Positions 53,076-62,700 of a stretch of DNA of 64,000 nucleotides are shown here, piece by piece. Origin of the DNA: Glycomyces sp. YM15 (GTDB lineage: Bacteria > Actinomycetota > Actinomycetes > Mycobacteriales > Micromonosporaceae); NCBI RefSeq assembly GCF_016918015.1, contig NZ_JAERMK010000005.1:40751-104750 (forward strand), written 5' to 3'. Position 1 is the first letter of the stretch. Every line of letters begins with the position of its first letter. A model generated the notes under the pieces. That model did no database searches and was not told the origin of the DNA. It worked only from the letters and a program-made list of their open reading frames with translations. The translations under genes and the position numbers were made by a program.

Positions 53076-54830
53076 TCAGATGACCTCGGTGATCGAGACC
53101 TCCTGGACTGGGCCCTCCCAATCACCGTGCGCGGACGCCAGGGGCCGGTCGGCGTATTCGATATCGTTCTCGATGCGGAGGAGCGCCTTCTCCCACTCGT
53201 CTTTGGATCCCGAGACGTCCATGGGGTCTCCGGCGTCGCCGCCGCGCACCAGCCATTGGGGACGGAGCCGGTCGAGGATGGCGTTCATCGCCTCGGCCAG
53301 CAGCTCCCGTCGGCGAGCGAGGAAGGCCGGGTACCGGTCCTCCTCCCACAACGAGCGGTCGCCCGGAATCGAGTGCGCGAGCAGTTCCGCGTCGGAGAGG
53401 CCCATGGCCGCAAGGTATTCGCCGGGTCGCTTCGCGCCGATCCCCCGGTTCGCACGGCCCGCGATGAAGACGAGATTCGCGAGGTCGTTGATCTCGGTCC
53501 TGCTGTACTCGCCGCCGCGGCGCAGCAGCGCCTGCGGGAAGACATGGTGGTATTCGAGCTTGTGGCCGCCCTCTGCGGCGACCGAAACGGCGGCGCCGGA
53601 CCACCAGTCGTGTGCGCCTTGCGATTTCGCGGCAAGGAAGCTCATCATGAAGTACGGGCTGCCGGTGCTGCGGTCGACCAGGTCCCGCGGGGTCACCTCG
53701 AGTCGGCCCTCGGGCAGCCCCAAGCGGTCGAGGAGGCGGTTGACGCCGTCGGGCTTGCGGGCGTCGGGGATGTCCTGGCCGAGCTTCGTGTCGGTCGAAC
53801 CGCTGAAGCGGTTGCGGAGCGTCGCGGCCAGGAACCAGTACAGGATCGCGTCGGCGGTCTCCGCCTCCATCGGTTCATCGGACCGTTCACCGAGGAGCAC
53901 CACCAAGGGCAGCAGCACCACGACCGACTTGAGCAGGCTGCTGTGCGTGACGCCGAGGTTCTCCTTCAGCAGCGGGACGAGGTGCCGCAGGCCGCGCTGC
54001 ACGGTCTGCCATCCGGCGTCGAGCTCCTCGTCGGACTTGCCGAGCAGCTGGTTGTTGGAGGCGGGGGTCAGGCCTCTGCCGAGGACGGCGGCGGTGAGGG
54101 CACGCGCCAGGAACGTCAGGTCCAGGTCGCCCCACCCGCGCTCAGCCCAGTGGGCGGCTTCGGTCTCCAGTTGCGCAAGGGTGCCCGGGCGACGCGCCGA
54201 AAGGGTCGCCAGCGCCAGGTCCATGCGTTTGAGGGGGCGTCCGCTGTTGACGCGGATGAAGATCTCGGAGACCTCCTCGTATTCGAATTCGCCGAGGATC
54301 TCCAGGTAGACGGTGCGCTCTTTGATCTTCTCGAGCCGGGCGAGGCGCTTGTGGATGTCGTTGCGGTCGAGTCCGGGCAGGCGCTCGGAGAGTGCGAACG
54401 TGAGCTCGAACAGGTCGATGCGCCCGTCGACGATGTCGAACACCTTGACCCAGCGGGCGTCCTTCACGGTGGAGGAGCTCTGGTTCTGGAACCGCTCGGT
54501 CTCGACGTTGAACACGATCTGCGCCTGTTCGTGGTCGTTGAAGACCCGGTGCAGTGAAGTGAGCCGCTGCTGGCCGTCGAGGAGGTAGAGGGGGGCGCCG
54601 CTCTCGCCCGGGACGGCGTCGATGTCGGCTTCTCTGGTGAGCGGCCGGACGTCGGAGCGCCAGAACAGGAGCGACCCGATCGGGTAGCCGCGGTACAGCG
54701 AGTCGACGAACGCGGCCACCTGTATCGGCTTCCATACGTATCCGCGCTGGACTTCGGGCAGTTTGACCGCTCCGTTCGAGATCTGCGAGACCAGCTGCGA
54801 GAGCTGCCAGTTGGTCGATTCGAGTCGCAC
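53076..54830 (-). CDS. DUF262 / HNH-like protein of defence operon (GmrSD-like)
   Basis: 584 residues. The N-terminal DUF262 (ParB/GmrS-like) domain has LPEVQRGYVWKPIQVAAFVD and the diagnostic LLDGQQRLTSLHRVF motif used for nucleotide binding or hydrolysis. The C-terminal part contains HKLEYHHVFPQALL followed by NDLANLVFIAGRANRGIGAK, an H-H ... N ... N layout like the DUF1524/HNH nuclease of GmrD. So the protein resembles a fused GmrSD-type enzyme, which cleave modified phage DNA. It is the last gene of the operon, 25 bases after the helicase gene. GTG start with AAGGA about 9 bases upstream. Nuclease activity is inferred. Confidence 0.85.
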   Translation of the reverse strand: MRLESTNWQLSQLVSQISNGAVKLPEVQRGYVWKPIQVAAFVDSLYRGYPIGSLLFWRSDVRPLTREADIDAVPGESGAPLYLLDGQQRLTSLHRVFNDHEQAQIVFNVETERFQNQSSSTVKDARWVKVFDIVDGRIDLFELTFALSERLPGLDRNDIHKRLARLEKIKERTVYLEILGEFEYEEVSEIFIRVNSGRPLKRMDLALATLSARRPGTLAQLETEAAHWAERGWGDLDLTFLARALTAAVLGRGLTPASNNQLLGKSDEELDAGWQTVQRGLRHLVPLLKENLGVTHSSLLKSVVVLLPLVVLLGERSDEPMEAETADAILYWFLAATLRNRFSGSTDTKLGQDIPDARKPDGVNRLLDRLGLPEGRLEVTPRDLVDRSTGSPYFMMSFLAAKSQGAHDWWSGAAVSVAAEGGHKLEYHHVFPQALLRRGGEYSRTEINDLANLVFIAGRANRGIGAKRPGEYLAAMGLSDAELLAHSIPGDRSLWEEDRYPAFLARRRELLAEAMNAILDRLRPQWLVRGGDAGDPMDVSGSKDEWEKALLRIENDIEYADRPLASAHGDWEGPVQEVSITEVI

Positions 54831-54855
54831 TGGGACTCATCCTTTCCGGAGGGGG

Positions 54856-57012
54856 TTATCGGTCGCGGCGGAGCAGCGGGCTCGGGGTGCCGGACCAGGT
54901 GAAGACGGCTTCGTCGCGGGCGCGCGTGGCGGCCACGAAGAGCAGGTTGCGGGCTTTGGCGGTCTCCAGCTCATGCCGGTGCGGGTCGGTGTCGGCGAGC
55001 TTGCGGAGATACGGGAACGGGAAGTGCTCCGCCCCGAGTCGACCGATGAGGACGCACCGGTATTCGAGGCCCTTGAGGCGGTGCATGGTGCCGACGTGGA
55101 CGGCCTGCGGGTCGGGTTCGCGGTCGGTCGAGAGCGGGAACACCGGTATGCCCGCCGAGCGCAGTGCGCCGATGACGTTGTCCACCTGGAACTTCTGCGG
55201 GACGGCGATCGCGACGCTGCCGGGCGGCTGTTCAGCGGTCCAGGCCCGCACCTGGTCGACGATGGCGGCGAGCTCGGCCGTTTCTCCGTCGTACCCGGCG
55301 AATCGGGGTGCGGCGCCGGTCATGACCGAGCGGTATCCGGCGAGGCTGTCGAGGTCGCCGTCGAGGTCGTCCGCTCGGGCGTCGGCTTCGATCGCCAGTG
55401 CCGCCCGGAGGATTTCCTTGGTGGTGCGGTAGTTGAGGGTGAGTCGTTTGGAGCGGCCGCGGATGTCGACGCCGAGGCGGCTCAGCGTCACCGGTTGCCC
55501 GTAGATGCGCTGGAACGTGTCGCCCGTGATGAACAGGTCGTCCGCTTCGCGCGGCGCCATCGCGCGCAGCAGGCGCCAGTGCGCGGGCGTGAGGTCCTGG
55601 GCTTCGTCGATGACGACGTGCCGGTATCGGTAGGGGCCTTTGAGCCGGTGTTCTTCGGCGAGGGCGACGGTGGCCCGCAGTTGGGGCCAGCACCATGCGC
55701 CGTTCGCGGTGCGCCGCTGCTCGAACCGTTCGACGAGGTCCCATACGCGGGCGCGCTGGAGGCGGTTGAGCTTTCTGGGGCGGCCGACTCGGCGGGCCTG
55801 GAAGTACTCGGACCGGCCGGTGATGAGCTGGGCGCAGATGACTTCGCTCCATTCGCTGTGGAGGAAGTCGGCGTCGAATTCGGTCTCGTCGGCCTGCTGG
55901 GCGAGCTCGGCCCACCAGGCGGTCATGGTGCGGTCGTCGAGGAGGGTGCCGGGGCGGGGTCCGATCTCGGAGGCGAGGCGGTGGACGACGCTGTCGAGGT
56001 GCTCGACGTCGATGCGGCGCATGGTCTCCTCGTCGAGGAGCAGGGCGAGTTTGCGTTTGAGGTCGGCGGCGAGGTTGCGGGTGTAGGTGGTGACGAGGAG
56101 GCGTTCGCCGGCGGCGCTGTCCGCTGCGGCGCTGTCGAGTTCGCGGGCGAGGCGGGCGGCGCGGTGGAGGGCGACGACGGTCTTGCCGGTCCCCGGGCCG
56201 CCGCTGATGCGGGCGGGGCCTTTGTGCCGCTGCTCGATGAGCTTCTTCTGGTTCGGATGCGGCCAGAGCCGCCAGGCCTCGAACCCGTCTTCGAGCATGG
56301 CGGCCACGGCCCGGTCGGAGCTGGTGACCATGCTGGAGCCGCGTCCGATCGCGGTCGCGTAGTCGGCGGTGTCGACTTCGCCCGGGGCTTTGACCGGGGC
56401 GGTGATGAGCTCTTCCACTTCTGCCAGTGGGAATCCGGCGTCGAGGGCGCGGAGGACCTCGGCGGTGTGGTGGGGTGCGACCGCGCAGAACGCGTCGAGC
56501 TGGGCGTCCTGTTCGATCTTGCGGATGGACGGCAGGAGCGGTTCGGCGACGCCGAGTTCGAGGAGTTCGGCGTCGGTGAACGGGTCGAACAGTCCGGGAC
56601 CGGTTTCGGGTCGCGGCGCGGCCGGAGCCGGTGCGGTGTCGTGTCGGGTCTCGATGGCGCTGTTCAGGTCGTCGTGGTCGACGACTTCGAAGGCGCCGGT
56701 GACGCGGTTGACGGAGGCGTCGTAGCGGTCGTCGAGCCGGTCGTAGGACTGGCCGCGGTGTTCGACGGCGATGAGGGCGAAGAGGGCGTCGCCGACCTTG
56801 CACATGACGGCCCGGTAGTCGTCGGTGACGCGGGCGGACCACAGGCCCTTGCCGCTCTTCAGCGGTTTGAGGCGCAAGCCCGGCTGGTGCATGTTCGCGC
56901 AGAATTTGGACTGGAAGTCGACGAAGCGGTTGCGGACGGCGCGGTCGAGCTTGTCCAGGTGCCGGGCGGCGTTGCGCTCGATGATCAGCGACGCGTTCTG
57001 ACGTTCGGCCAT
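54856..57012 (-). CDS. UvrD-like SF1 helicase with N-terminal RelE-like domain
   Basis: 718 residues. Residues 1-100 look like a RelE/ParE toxin fold: LRLKPLKSGKGLWSARVTDD followed by YRAVMCKVGDALFALIAVEH, ending GQSYDRLD. After a proline-rich linker comes a superfamily 1 helicase: motif I SGGPGTGKTVVAL (about 270-282), II VVIDEAQDLTPAHW, III FITGDTFQRIYG, IV LTLNYRTTKEIL, V HVGTMHRLKGLEYRCVLI, VI LLFVAATRARDEAVF. All motifs are intact. It lies 127 bases after drmC on the same strand and 25 before the DUF262 gene. Whether the RelE-like part is an active RNase or a fold used for binding is not evident. Confidence 0.92.
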   Translation of the reverse strand: MAERQNASLIIERNAARHLDKLDRAVRNRFVDFQSKFCANMHQPGLRLKPLKSGKGLWSARVTDDYRAVMCKVGDALFALIAVEHRGQSYDRLDDRYDASVNRVTGAFEVVDHDDLNSAIETRHDTAPAPAAPRPETGPGLFDPFTDAELLELGVAEPLLPSIRKIEQDAQLDAFCAVAPHHTAEVLRALDAGFPLAEVEELITAPVKAPGEVDTADYATAIGRGSSMVTSSDRAVAAMLEDGFEAWRLWPHPNQKKLIEQRHKGPARISGGPGTGKTVVALHRAARLARELDSAAADSAAGERLLVTTYTRNLAADLKRKLALLLDEETMRRIDVEHLDSVVHRLASEIGPRPGTLLDDRTMTAWWAELAQQADETEFDADFLHSEWSEVICAQLITGRSEYFQARRVGRPRKLNRLQRARVWDLVERFEQRRTANGAWCWPQLRATVALAEEHRLKGPYRYRHVVIDEAQDLTPAHWRLLRAMAPREADDLFITGDTFQRIYGQPVTLSRLGVDIRGRSKRLTLNYRTTKEILRAALAIEADARADDLDGDLDSLAGYRSVMTGAAPRFAGYDGETAELAAIVDQVRAWTAEQPPGSVAIAVPQKFQVDNVIGALRSAGIPVFPLSTDREPDPQAVHVGTMHRLKGLEYRCVLIGRLGAEHFPFPYLRKLADTDPHRHELETAKARNLLFVAATRARDEAVFTWSGTPSPLLRRDR

Positions 57013-57139
57013 GAGGCTCCCGTCGGGGGTAGAGCGGCGGCTGGATTCTCGCGGAATCGTTTCGGGGCGGACAGCTTACCGTGTGTAGTCCTCACGGCCG
57101 CAGCGGTATCGACCCCCCACCGCCCGGGAGCGCGGTTGG

Positions 57140-57886
57140 TCAGATTCGCGCGAGATGCCCGCTTCGGACGAGTGCGCCGAGGTGCTCGGCGGTGCGCTTG
57201 GGCGCCGAACCGCCCTTGACCAGGAGGCCGGCCTCGAGGTTGCGCTCCATTCCTGAGGTGGTGAAGTTCGCGCTGGTCACGAGCAAGGTGGTGGCGTCGG
57301 CGAGGGCGAGTTTGGCGTGGAGCTTCGCGTCGGCGGGGCGGGCGGCCACGGGCCAGGTGTAGAGCTTCGCTCCTTTGAGGAGGGCGAAGGCGGCGGCGGG
57401 TTCGGAACCGGAGATCGCCGATCCCGCGCCGGCGAGGATCTCGATCGCGATGGCGACGGTGACGCCGCGCCGCAGGGCCCGCTCGATCGCTCCGAGCAGG
57501 GGCGCATGGGGTTTCGCGGAGTAGGTCGAGAGCCACAGCTCCCGTTTGCTGCCTTCGACCAGGTTGAGCAGCGCCAGCTGGGTGGAGCGGACGGGTACGC
57601 CGTGGACGGTGGGGCCGGTCCACACCGTCTCGATGTCCTGCGGCCGCATGGCGTGGCCGTCGGCGAGCCCTTCGAGATAGGCCTCGGCCCGGTCGGGCCC
57701 CCAGGCGCGGGCGGCCTCGGCGAGCGCCGCGATGACCGGTGCCGCGTCCGGCCTGCCGAGCCGCTCGGCGACGATCGAAGGCGGCGTGCCGCCGGTGATC
57801 GCCCCGGCCTGGGCGGCCAGGGCGACCGGGCCGACGAGTTCGAGGAGCTCGGCGGCCCTGGCCCGCAACGCTTGCCGTGCGCTCAT
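57140..57886 (-). CDS. drmC: DISARM phospholipase D-like protein DrmC
   Basis: 248 residues. The single PLD (HKD) motif is DAKLHAKLALADATTLLVTS followed by ANFTTSGMERNLEAG, as in DrmC. The first half is helical with a TPPSIVAERLGRPDAAP stretch. It overlaps drmB by 4 bases (ATGA). In characterised DISARM systems DrmC is part of the core, but it is often dispensable for defence; its PLD site suggests nuclease or nucleic-acid binding. Length and order (A-B-C) match the class. Confidence 0.9.
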   Translation of the reverse strand: MSARQALRARAAELLELVGPVALAAQAGAITGGTPPSIVAERLGRPDAAPVIAALAEAARAWGPDRAEAYLEGLADGHAMRPQDIETVWTGPTVHGVPVRSTQLALLNLVEGSKRELWLSTYSAKPHAPLLGAIERALRRGVTVAIAIEILAGAGSAISGSEPAAAFALLKGAKLYTWPVAARPADAKLHAKLALADATTLLVTSANFTTSGMERNLEAGLLVKGGSAPKRTAEHLGALVRSGHLARI

Positions 57887-59745
57887 CGCCACGGCTCGAG
57901 GAAGCTCAGGCCGTCGCCGAGGTCGGTGACGAAGCGGCGGTCGAGGAAGCGGTTCCCGCGTTCGCAGGTGGTCTCCGAGACGAACAGGCACGCGTGGCAG
58001 GCGGCGCCGTGGAGCGAGTCCGCCGGGTCGGCCGGCAGGTGATCGGCGCACACGGGGTCGCTGGAGCAGCGACCGGCCTCGGTCAGCGCCTTGCCGACGA
58101 TGCGCGTCAGCGATCCCGCCTCGGCGAGGCTCACCAGACCGCCCAGGGTGCCTTCCGCGTCGGGCACGGCGGTGTAGATGAGCAGGCCGGCCCGGTCGTC
58201 CCCGTTGTAGTAGATCCGCTCGGAGAGGCTGGCCGAGTTGTAGCCGCAGTCAAGCGCGATCGCCCGGATGAGCAGGTGCGAGAGGGTGTGCAGCACGACG
58301 TATCCGATGCCCGGCCAGCCCGCCATGGGGTCGAACTCGCCGCCGCGTCGGCGCGAGCGCCTGCGACGGCGGAAGTTGCGCCATGCGGCCTGGAGCCGCT
58401 CCACGGCCTCCTCGTCGGCGACCCGGGTCTCCCAGGCGCGCAACGCATCGGGGTCGATGCGCAGGAAGATGCCCTCGCCGAACACTTCGCTGGCAGGGGC
58501 CCAGGTCGGTTCGCCGCGGCTGATCCGCGCGACCGGGACCAGGTCGGGGTCCTCGGGATCGGGGGCGTCAAGTCTGGTGAAGCCGTGGAAGGCGCGCACT
58601 TCGCGCAGCCGCTCGGCTTGTACGACGTCGGTGAAGTAGGGCTTGAGCGGTTCGGGGACGCCGTCGGCGTCGCGGACGACGGTGAAGTACTCGTTCGACG
58701 GCGGACGCTCGGCGGTGAACGCCTTCCATTCCGGGGCGAGGAGATCGGTGGTCTCCTGCTCGGCGGAGGCCGGGACGTGCGCGTCCATCGCCGCCCGCAG
58801 CTGCTCCGGTTCGAAGTCCAGGAACGGCTTCAGCGGCGGCAGGTGCCGCATGAGCGGCGCGAGGTTCTCGGCGCTCAGCGCCCACACCGTCTCCCGCAGG
58901 ATCTCCTCGTGCTCGGCGACGAGCCCCCGCAGCCGGTCCTCGTCGTCGGGAGGGACGGAGAGCACCGAGACCGTCTGCGGAAACCAGAGGTTGGACGCAC
59001 CGACGACGATGGTCTGCAGCGGCGCCCGGCATTCGCCGAACTCGTGGAGGTGCGGGTGGCGGCCCCGGCAGTTCGGCAGCTCGCCGCGACCGGTGTCGCC
59101 CATGGCGTCCTTGAGGTTGCGCGCCGCGCCGCAGGACTTGCAGGTGAGGCGCACGTCCACTTGGCGGTTCCCGGCCCGGTCGAGCATCTCCAGGATCGGG
59201 TACTCCGCTTTCGGGCAGGTACTGCCGTGGTGCGTGAACGGCTCGTATGGGAACTCGTCGAGGTGCCCGTCGTCGCAGACGACGACGAACCGGGCCGGGA
59301 CGGCCTTCGCGTCCAGGCCGCGGCGTCCGCCGCAGTTCTGGTGCTGGAACACGGCCAGATCGGGGCGGCTGCGCTTGTAGTTGACGTACGTGAAGTCCTC
59401 GCGCCAGATCGGAGCGAGCAGGTTGCACCTGGTGCAGCGCAGCCAGGACGGGAAGGGCCGCACCGGCACCCCGACGAGCGCGCGGTCGTCGTCGTCGGAC
59501 AGCGGGATGAGCCGCAGCTCCCGCACCGATTGAGAGAGGCGCTTCCGGGTGAGTTCCAGCAGCCGCTTCTCGTGCACGATCCGCAGGTCGCTGTTGCGGT
59601 AGAAGGGCTCCCAGTCGTCGAGCCCGCCGACGAGCGCGGCGAAGTTCGGGAGGTCGACGATCCCGCCGATGCCGCCGGTGAACATGAGGTGGCTGGGCCG
59701 GGCCGAGCCGACCTGCCGGAACTGCTGTCGCGCGGCCATCGTCAT
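57883..59745 (-). CDS. drmB: DISARM DUF1998 protein DrmB
   Basis: 620 residues. N-terminal GSARPSHLMFTGGIGGIVDL matches the DrmB start (a GxxRPSxLx3-G-I-G segment). Zinc-type cysteine pairs occur in LRCTRCN, CDDGHLDEFPY and LTCKSCGAARNL. The C-terminal DUF1998 region has GYVVLHTLSHLLIRAIALDC, followed by RIYYNGDDRAGLLIYTAVPD and a final HGAACHACLFVSETTCE cysteine cluster. In DISARM DrmB binds DrmA to form the DNA-loading complex. ATG at 59745 overlaps the drmA stop (ATGA). Confidence 0.94.
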   Translation of the reverse strand: MTMAARQQFRQVGSARPSHLMFTGGIGGIVDLPNFAALVGGLDDWEPFYRNSDLRIVHEKRLLELTRKRLSQSVRELRLIPLSDDDDRALVGVPVRPFPSWLRCTRCNLLAPIWREDFTYVNYKRSRPDLAVFQHQNCGGRRGLDAKAVPARFVVVCDDGHLDEFPYEPFTHHGSTCPKAEYPILEMLDRAGNRQVDVRLTCKSCGAARNLKDAMGDTGRGELPNCRGRHPHLHEFGECRAPLQTIVVGASNLWFPQTVSVLSVPPDDEDRLRGLVAEHEEILRETVWALSAENLAPLMRHLPPLKPFLDFEPEQLRAAMDAHVPASAEQETTDLLAPEWKAFTAERPPSNEYFTVVRDADGVPEPLKPYFTDVVQAERLREVRAFHGFTRLDAPDPEDPDLVPVARISRGEPTWAPASEVFGEGIFLRIDPDALRAWETRVADEEAVERLQAAWRNFRRRRRSRRRGGEFDPMAGWPGIGYVVLHTLSHLLIRAIALDCGYNSASLSERIYYNGDDRAGLLIYTAVPDAEGTLGGLVSLAEAGSLTRIVGKALTEAGRCSSDPVCADHLPADPADSLHGAACHACLFVSETTCERGNRFLDRRFVTDLGDGLSFLEPWR

Positions 59746-62700
59746 GCACCGTCCTCGGTGTCGGAACGCGTGCCGTACGACCACTGCGTGCCGCTCGGCT
59801 CGGGCATCTTCATCTCGTGGTCCGGGGGGAAGATCAGTTTCGCCTCGCCCTCGGTCTCCCGCATGGAGTTCGCCACCGTGAGCGTGGTCCATTCGGTGCC
59901 GTCCGCGGGCCGCAGGAGCCCGGCTCGGTTGGCCTTGCCGGTCCCGGCCCGGTAGACGAGTCCGCCGCGGAGCTTCTCCCGCTCCCAGTCGTCGAACAGG
60001 TTCTCGGCACGTTCACGCAGGTACTCGGCCGCCGCAGGGTTCTTCACCTCCTGGGCGCGTTCGATCAAGGTCTCGACCACGTCGTCGACCGCCGCCGCGT
60101 TCCGGTCGAACCGGGCGGCGGCCGCGTTCGGCGAGGCGTCGAGGTTCCCTTGGCGGATCGCGGCCACGAGCGCGCCGGTCGCGCCGCGGTCGAGCGCGCG
60201 CCGCGTGAACGGCGTGACGGACAGCGCCTCGACCTGCCGGTAGTAGGAGTCGTGGTAGTGGTAGAAGTCCTCGTAATGGTCGAGGTCGCGGGGCCGGGTC
60301 CAGTTGTAGAGGGTGACGACGAGCCCGGGCCGGTTCGCGTCGCGGCCGACGCGCGAGGACGCCTGAATGTACTCCGCGGTGTTCTTCGGCTGACCGGTGA
60401 CGACCATGAGCCCGAACCGGGAGACGTCCACGCCGACCTGCAGCATCGAGGTCGCCAGCACCGCGTCGGTGCGGGAGCCGCGCTCGCGCAGCTCCACCGC
60501 GAGCGGGTCCGGTTCGCGCTTCTCCTTTCGGGCCAGGAACATCTCGCGGCCGATGGCGCTCCGCCGCGCGGCGGTGTCCCGCTCGGGATCGAAGCCCTGC
60601 TCCAGTTCGGACAGTGTGGCGGAGATGTCGCTGGAGGCGATGCGCGAGGTCAACTCGGTGATCCGCAGCGTGTTCGCGGAGCCGAGTCGCGCCGAGAAGC
60701 CGTCGCGGGTGCGCCGCACGCGGATCGACACGTCATCGTCCAGGTACCGCCGCATCCCGGCCAGTTCCCGCGTGGCGTTGAAGTACCCCACCGGGGTCAT
60801 GTACGGGTCCGCCGGAGCCCCGTAGCGGTCGAACAGGGTCTGACCGGCGATCAGCAAGGTGTCCCACAACCGGATCTCGGCCTGCTTCAAGCGAACCCCG
60901 TGCGCGCACAGCCCGAGGTAGCGGCGGCCGGGCGTCTGCTCGGTGATCGGGTCCTGCTTGGAGAAGAACGTGTCCTCCACGTCGAGCACCGGCGGCGGGA
61001 AGATCGCGACCCGCCGGTTGTAGATGCCCTTCACCTGCGCGGCCGCCCGCTTCGTGGTCGCGGTGGACGCCACGATCTTCGGACCGACGACGCCCTCCTC
61101 GGTCTCCCACTGCAGCAGATAGTCCACTGCGGACTCGAACAGGGCGACGCTGGTGCCGAGCGCCCCCGAGATCAGGTGCAGCTCGTCCTGGATGATCAGA
61201 TCCCAAGGCCGGGGCCGGATCACCGGCTCGCTGACGACCGCCGGAAGCCTGCCCTTGGGCACATGCCGTCCCCCGCAGCCGATCCGCTCGTCCAGGTCGG
61301 GATGACGGTAGCCGTGACGCGGGCACTTCGACCGGGCCTGCCCGAACAGCAGCCCCGCCTCGCCCTTCCACGGCAACTGCGCCAGCTTGTCCACTGTGGC
61401 GATCATGAACGCCGGAAGCAGCCGATAGATCTCCTCGTCGACGCTCACCACCGGGATGCCCTCACCGGGCGACGAGCGGCGCGAGAACGGGCAGCGGCCC
61501 TCCCCGGCCGAACGCGGGCAGAACAACAGGACCCGGCGGCGCCCCTCATCGGTCTCGATCGCGTTGGCCTCGAACCGCTCCCCGCACCACGGGCACGCCT
61601 GCAACTGCAGCGTCTTCGACTCGCCGACCTTCCCGCGGACCTTCATGTCCGCGATGTCCTCCGCCGCATCCTCATACGTGTTGGGGGTGACCTTCAAGCC
61701 CACCCACAACCCGATGCGGAACGGCTCGTCGCCGTAGACCTCCGGCGCTTCCCGGCGCAGCAGCTCGGCCGCGCACACCAGCGCCGACGCCCGCTGGAAC
61801 TGCTGCGAAGTGAGCAGCCGCAGCGTGTACCGCATGAACACCGCCACCCCGGCGGCGGCGTCGCGGGCCTCCTCGCCGGAGCCCGTGACGCCCTGGAGGC
61901 GGCGGATCGCCATCGTGAACGCCGCCAGACCCAGATACGCCTCGGTCTTGCCGCCGCCCGTAGGGAAGAACAGCAGATCGACCAGGCCCTTCCGGCCGAT
62001 CCTCCGGTCGGGGTGCCCGGGGTCGGCCAGGCTCGCGAGGTTCAAGAGGAGGAACGCGAGCTGGAACGGACGCCACGAAGCGGCGGCCGGACCCTTCGCC
62101 TCGATCGCCGCCAGCGCGGTCGCGTAGTCCGAGCCGTTCGCGGCCCGGTGAGCGGCGATCTGGGTGTGCAGCCGCTGGTCGGCCATGGCGCGCTGCGCGA
62201 ACCGGAAGGCCCGCAAGGCGATCGCGTGATGCTCGTGGCCGGGCTCGGTGAGGAGCCGCACGCCCTCGCCGATGCGGTCGGCGATCGTGCGGGCCTCGCC
62301 GAGCGCTTCGCGCGCGTAGGCGCGCAGCTGCTCGGGCAGGCCGGCGATCCGGGCCTCCTGCTCGTCGAGCCAGACGCGGTAGCCGTCGGCGAGCGGGGCG
62401 AGCCCGGCCCGCAGCGTCTCGGTGTCGGCTCCGGCGAGGGCGGTCATGGAGAGTTCGAGGCCTGCGAGGAGCGCTGATTCCTCGGGTGTGGGCGCGGACG
62501 TGCCGGGCACGTCGGTGACGGGCATCCATTCGGTCCGCAGTTCGCGGGCACGGCGCTCGCCGGGCACTTCGTCGGCATGCACGGCGACATTGCGGCCCCT
62601 CGTGTACTGGAGCCGGTTGCGGTACAGCAGCCGCAGCCGCATGTCCTCGGCGTCCAGGTAGGCGCTCTCGCGGGCGTCCTCGCGCATCGGGTCGTCCATC

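Noticed and set aside
54763..62477. Very long plus-strand frames across drm and helicase genes
   Set aside because: They run antisense to genes with full motif sets and tight overlaps, and have no recognisable domains.
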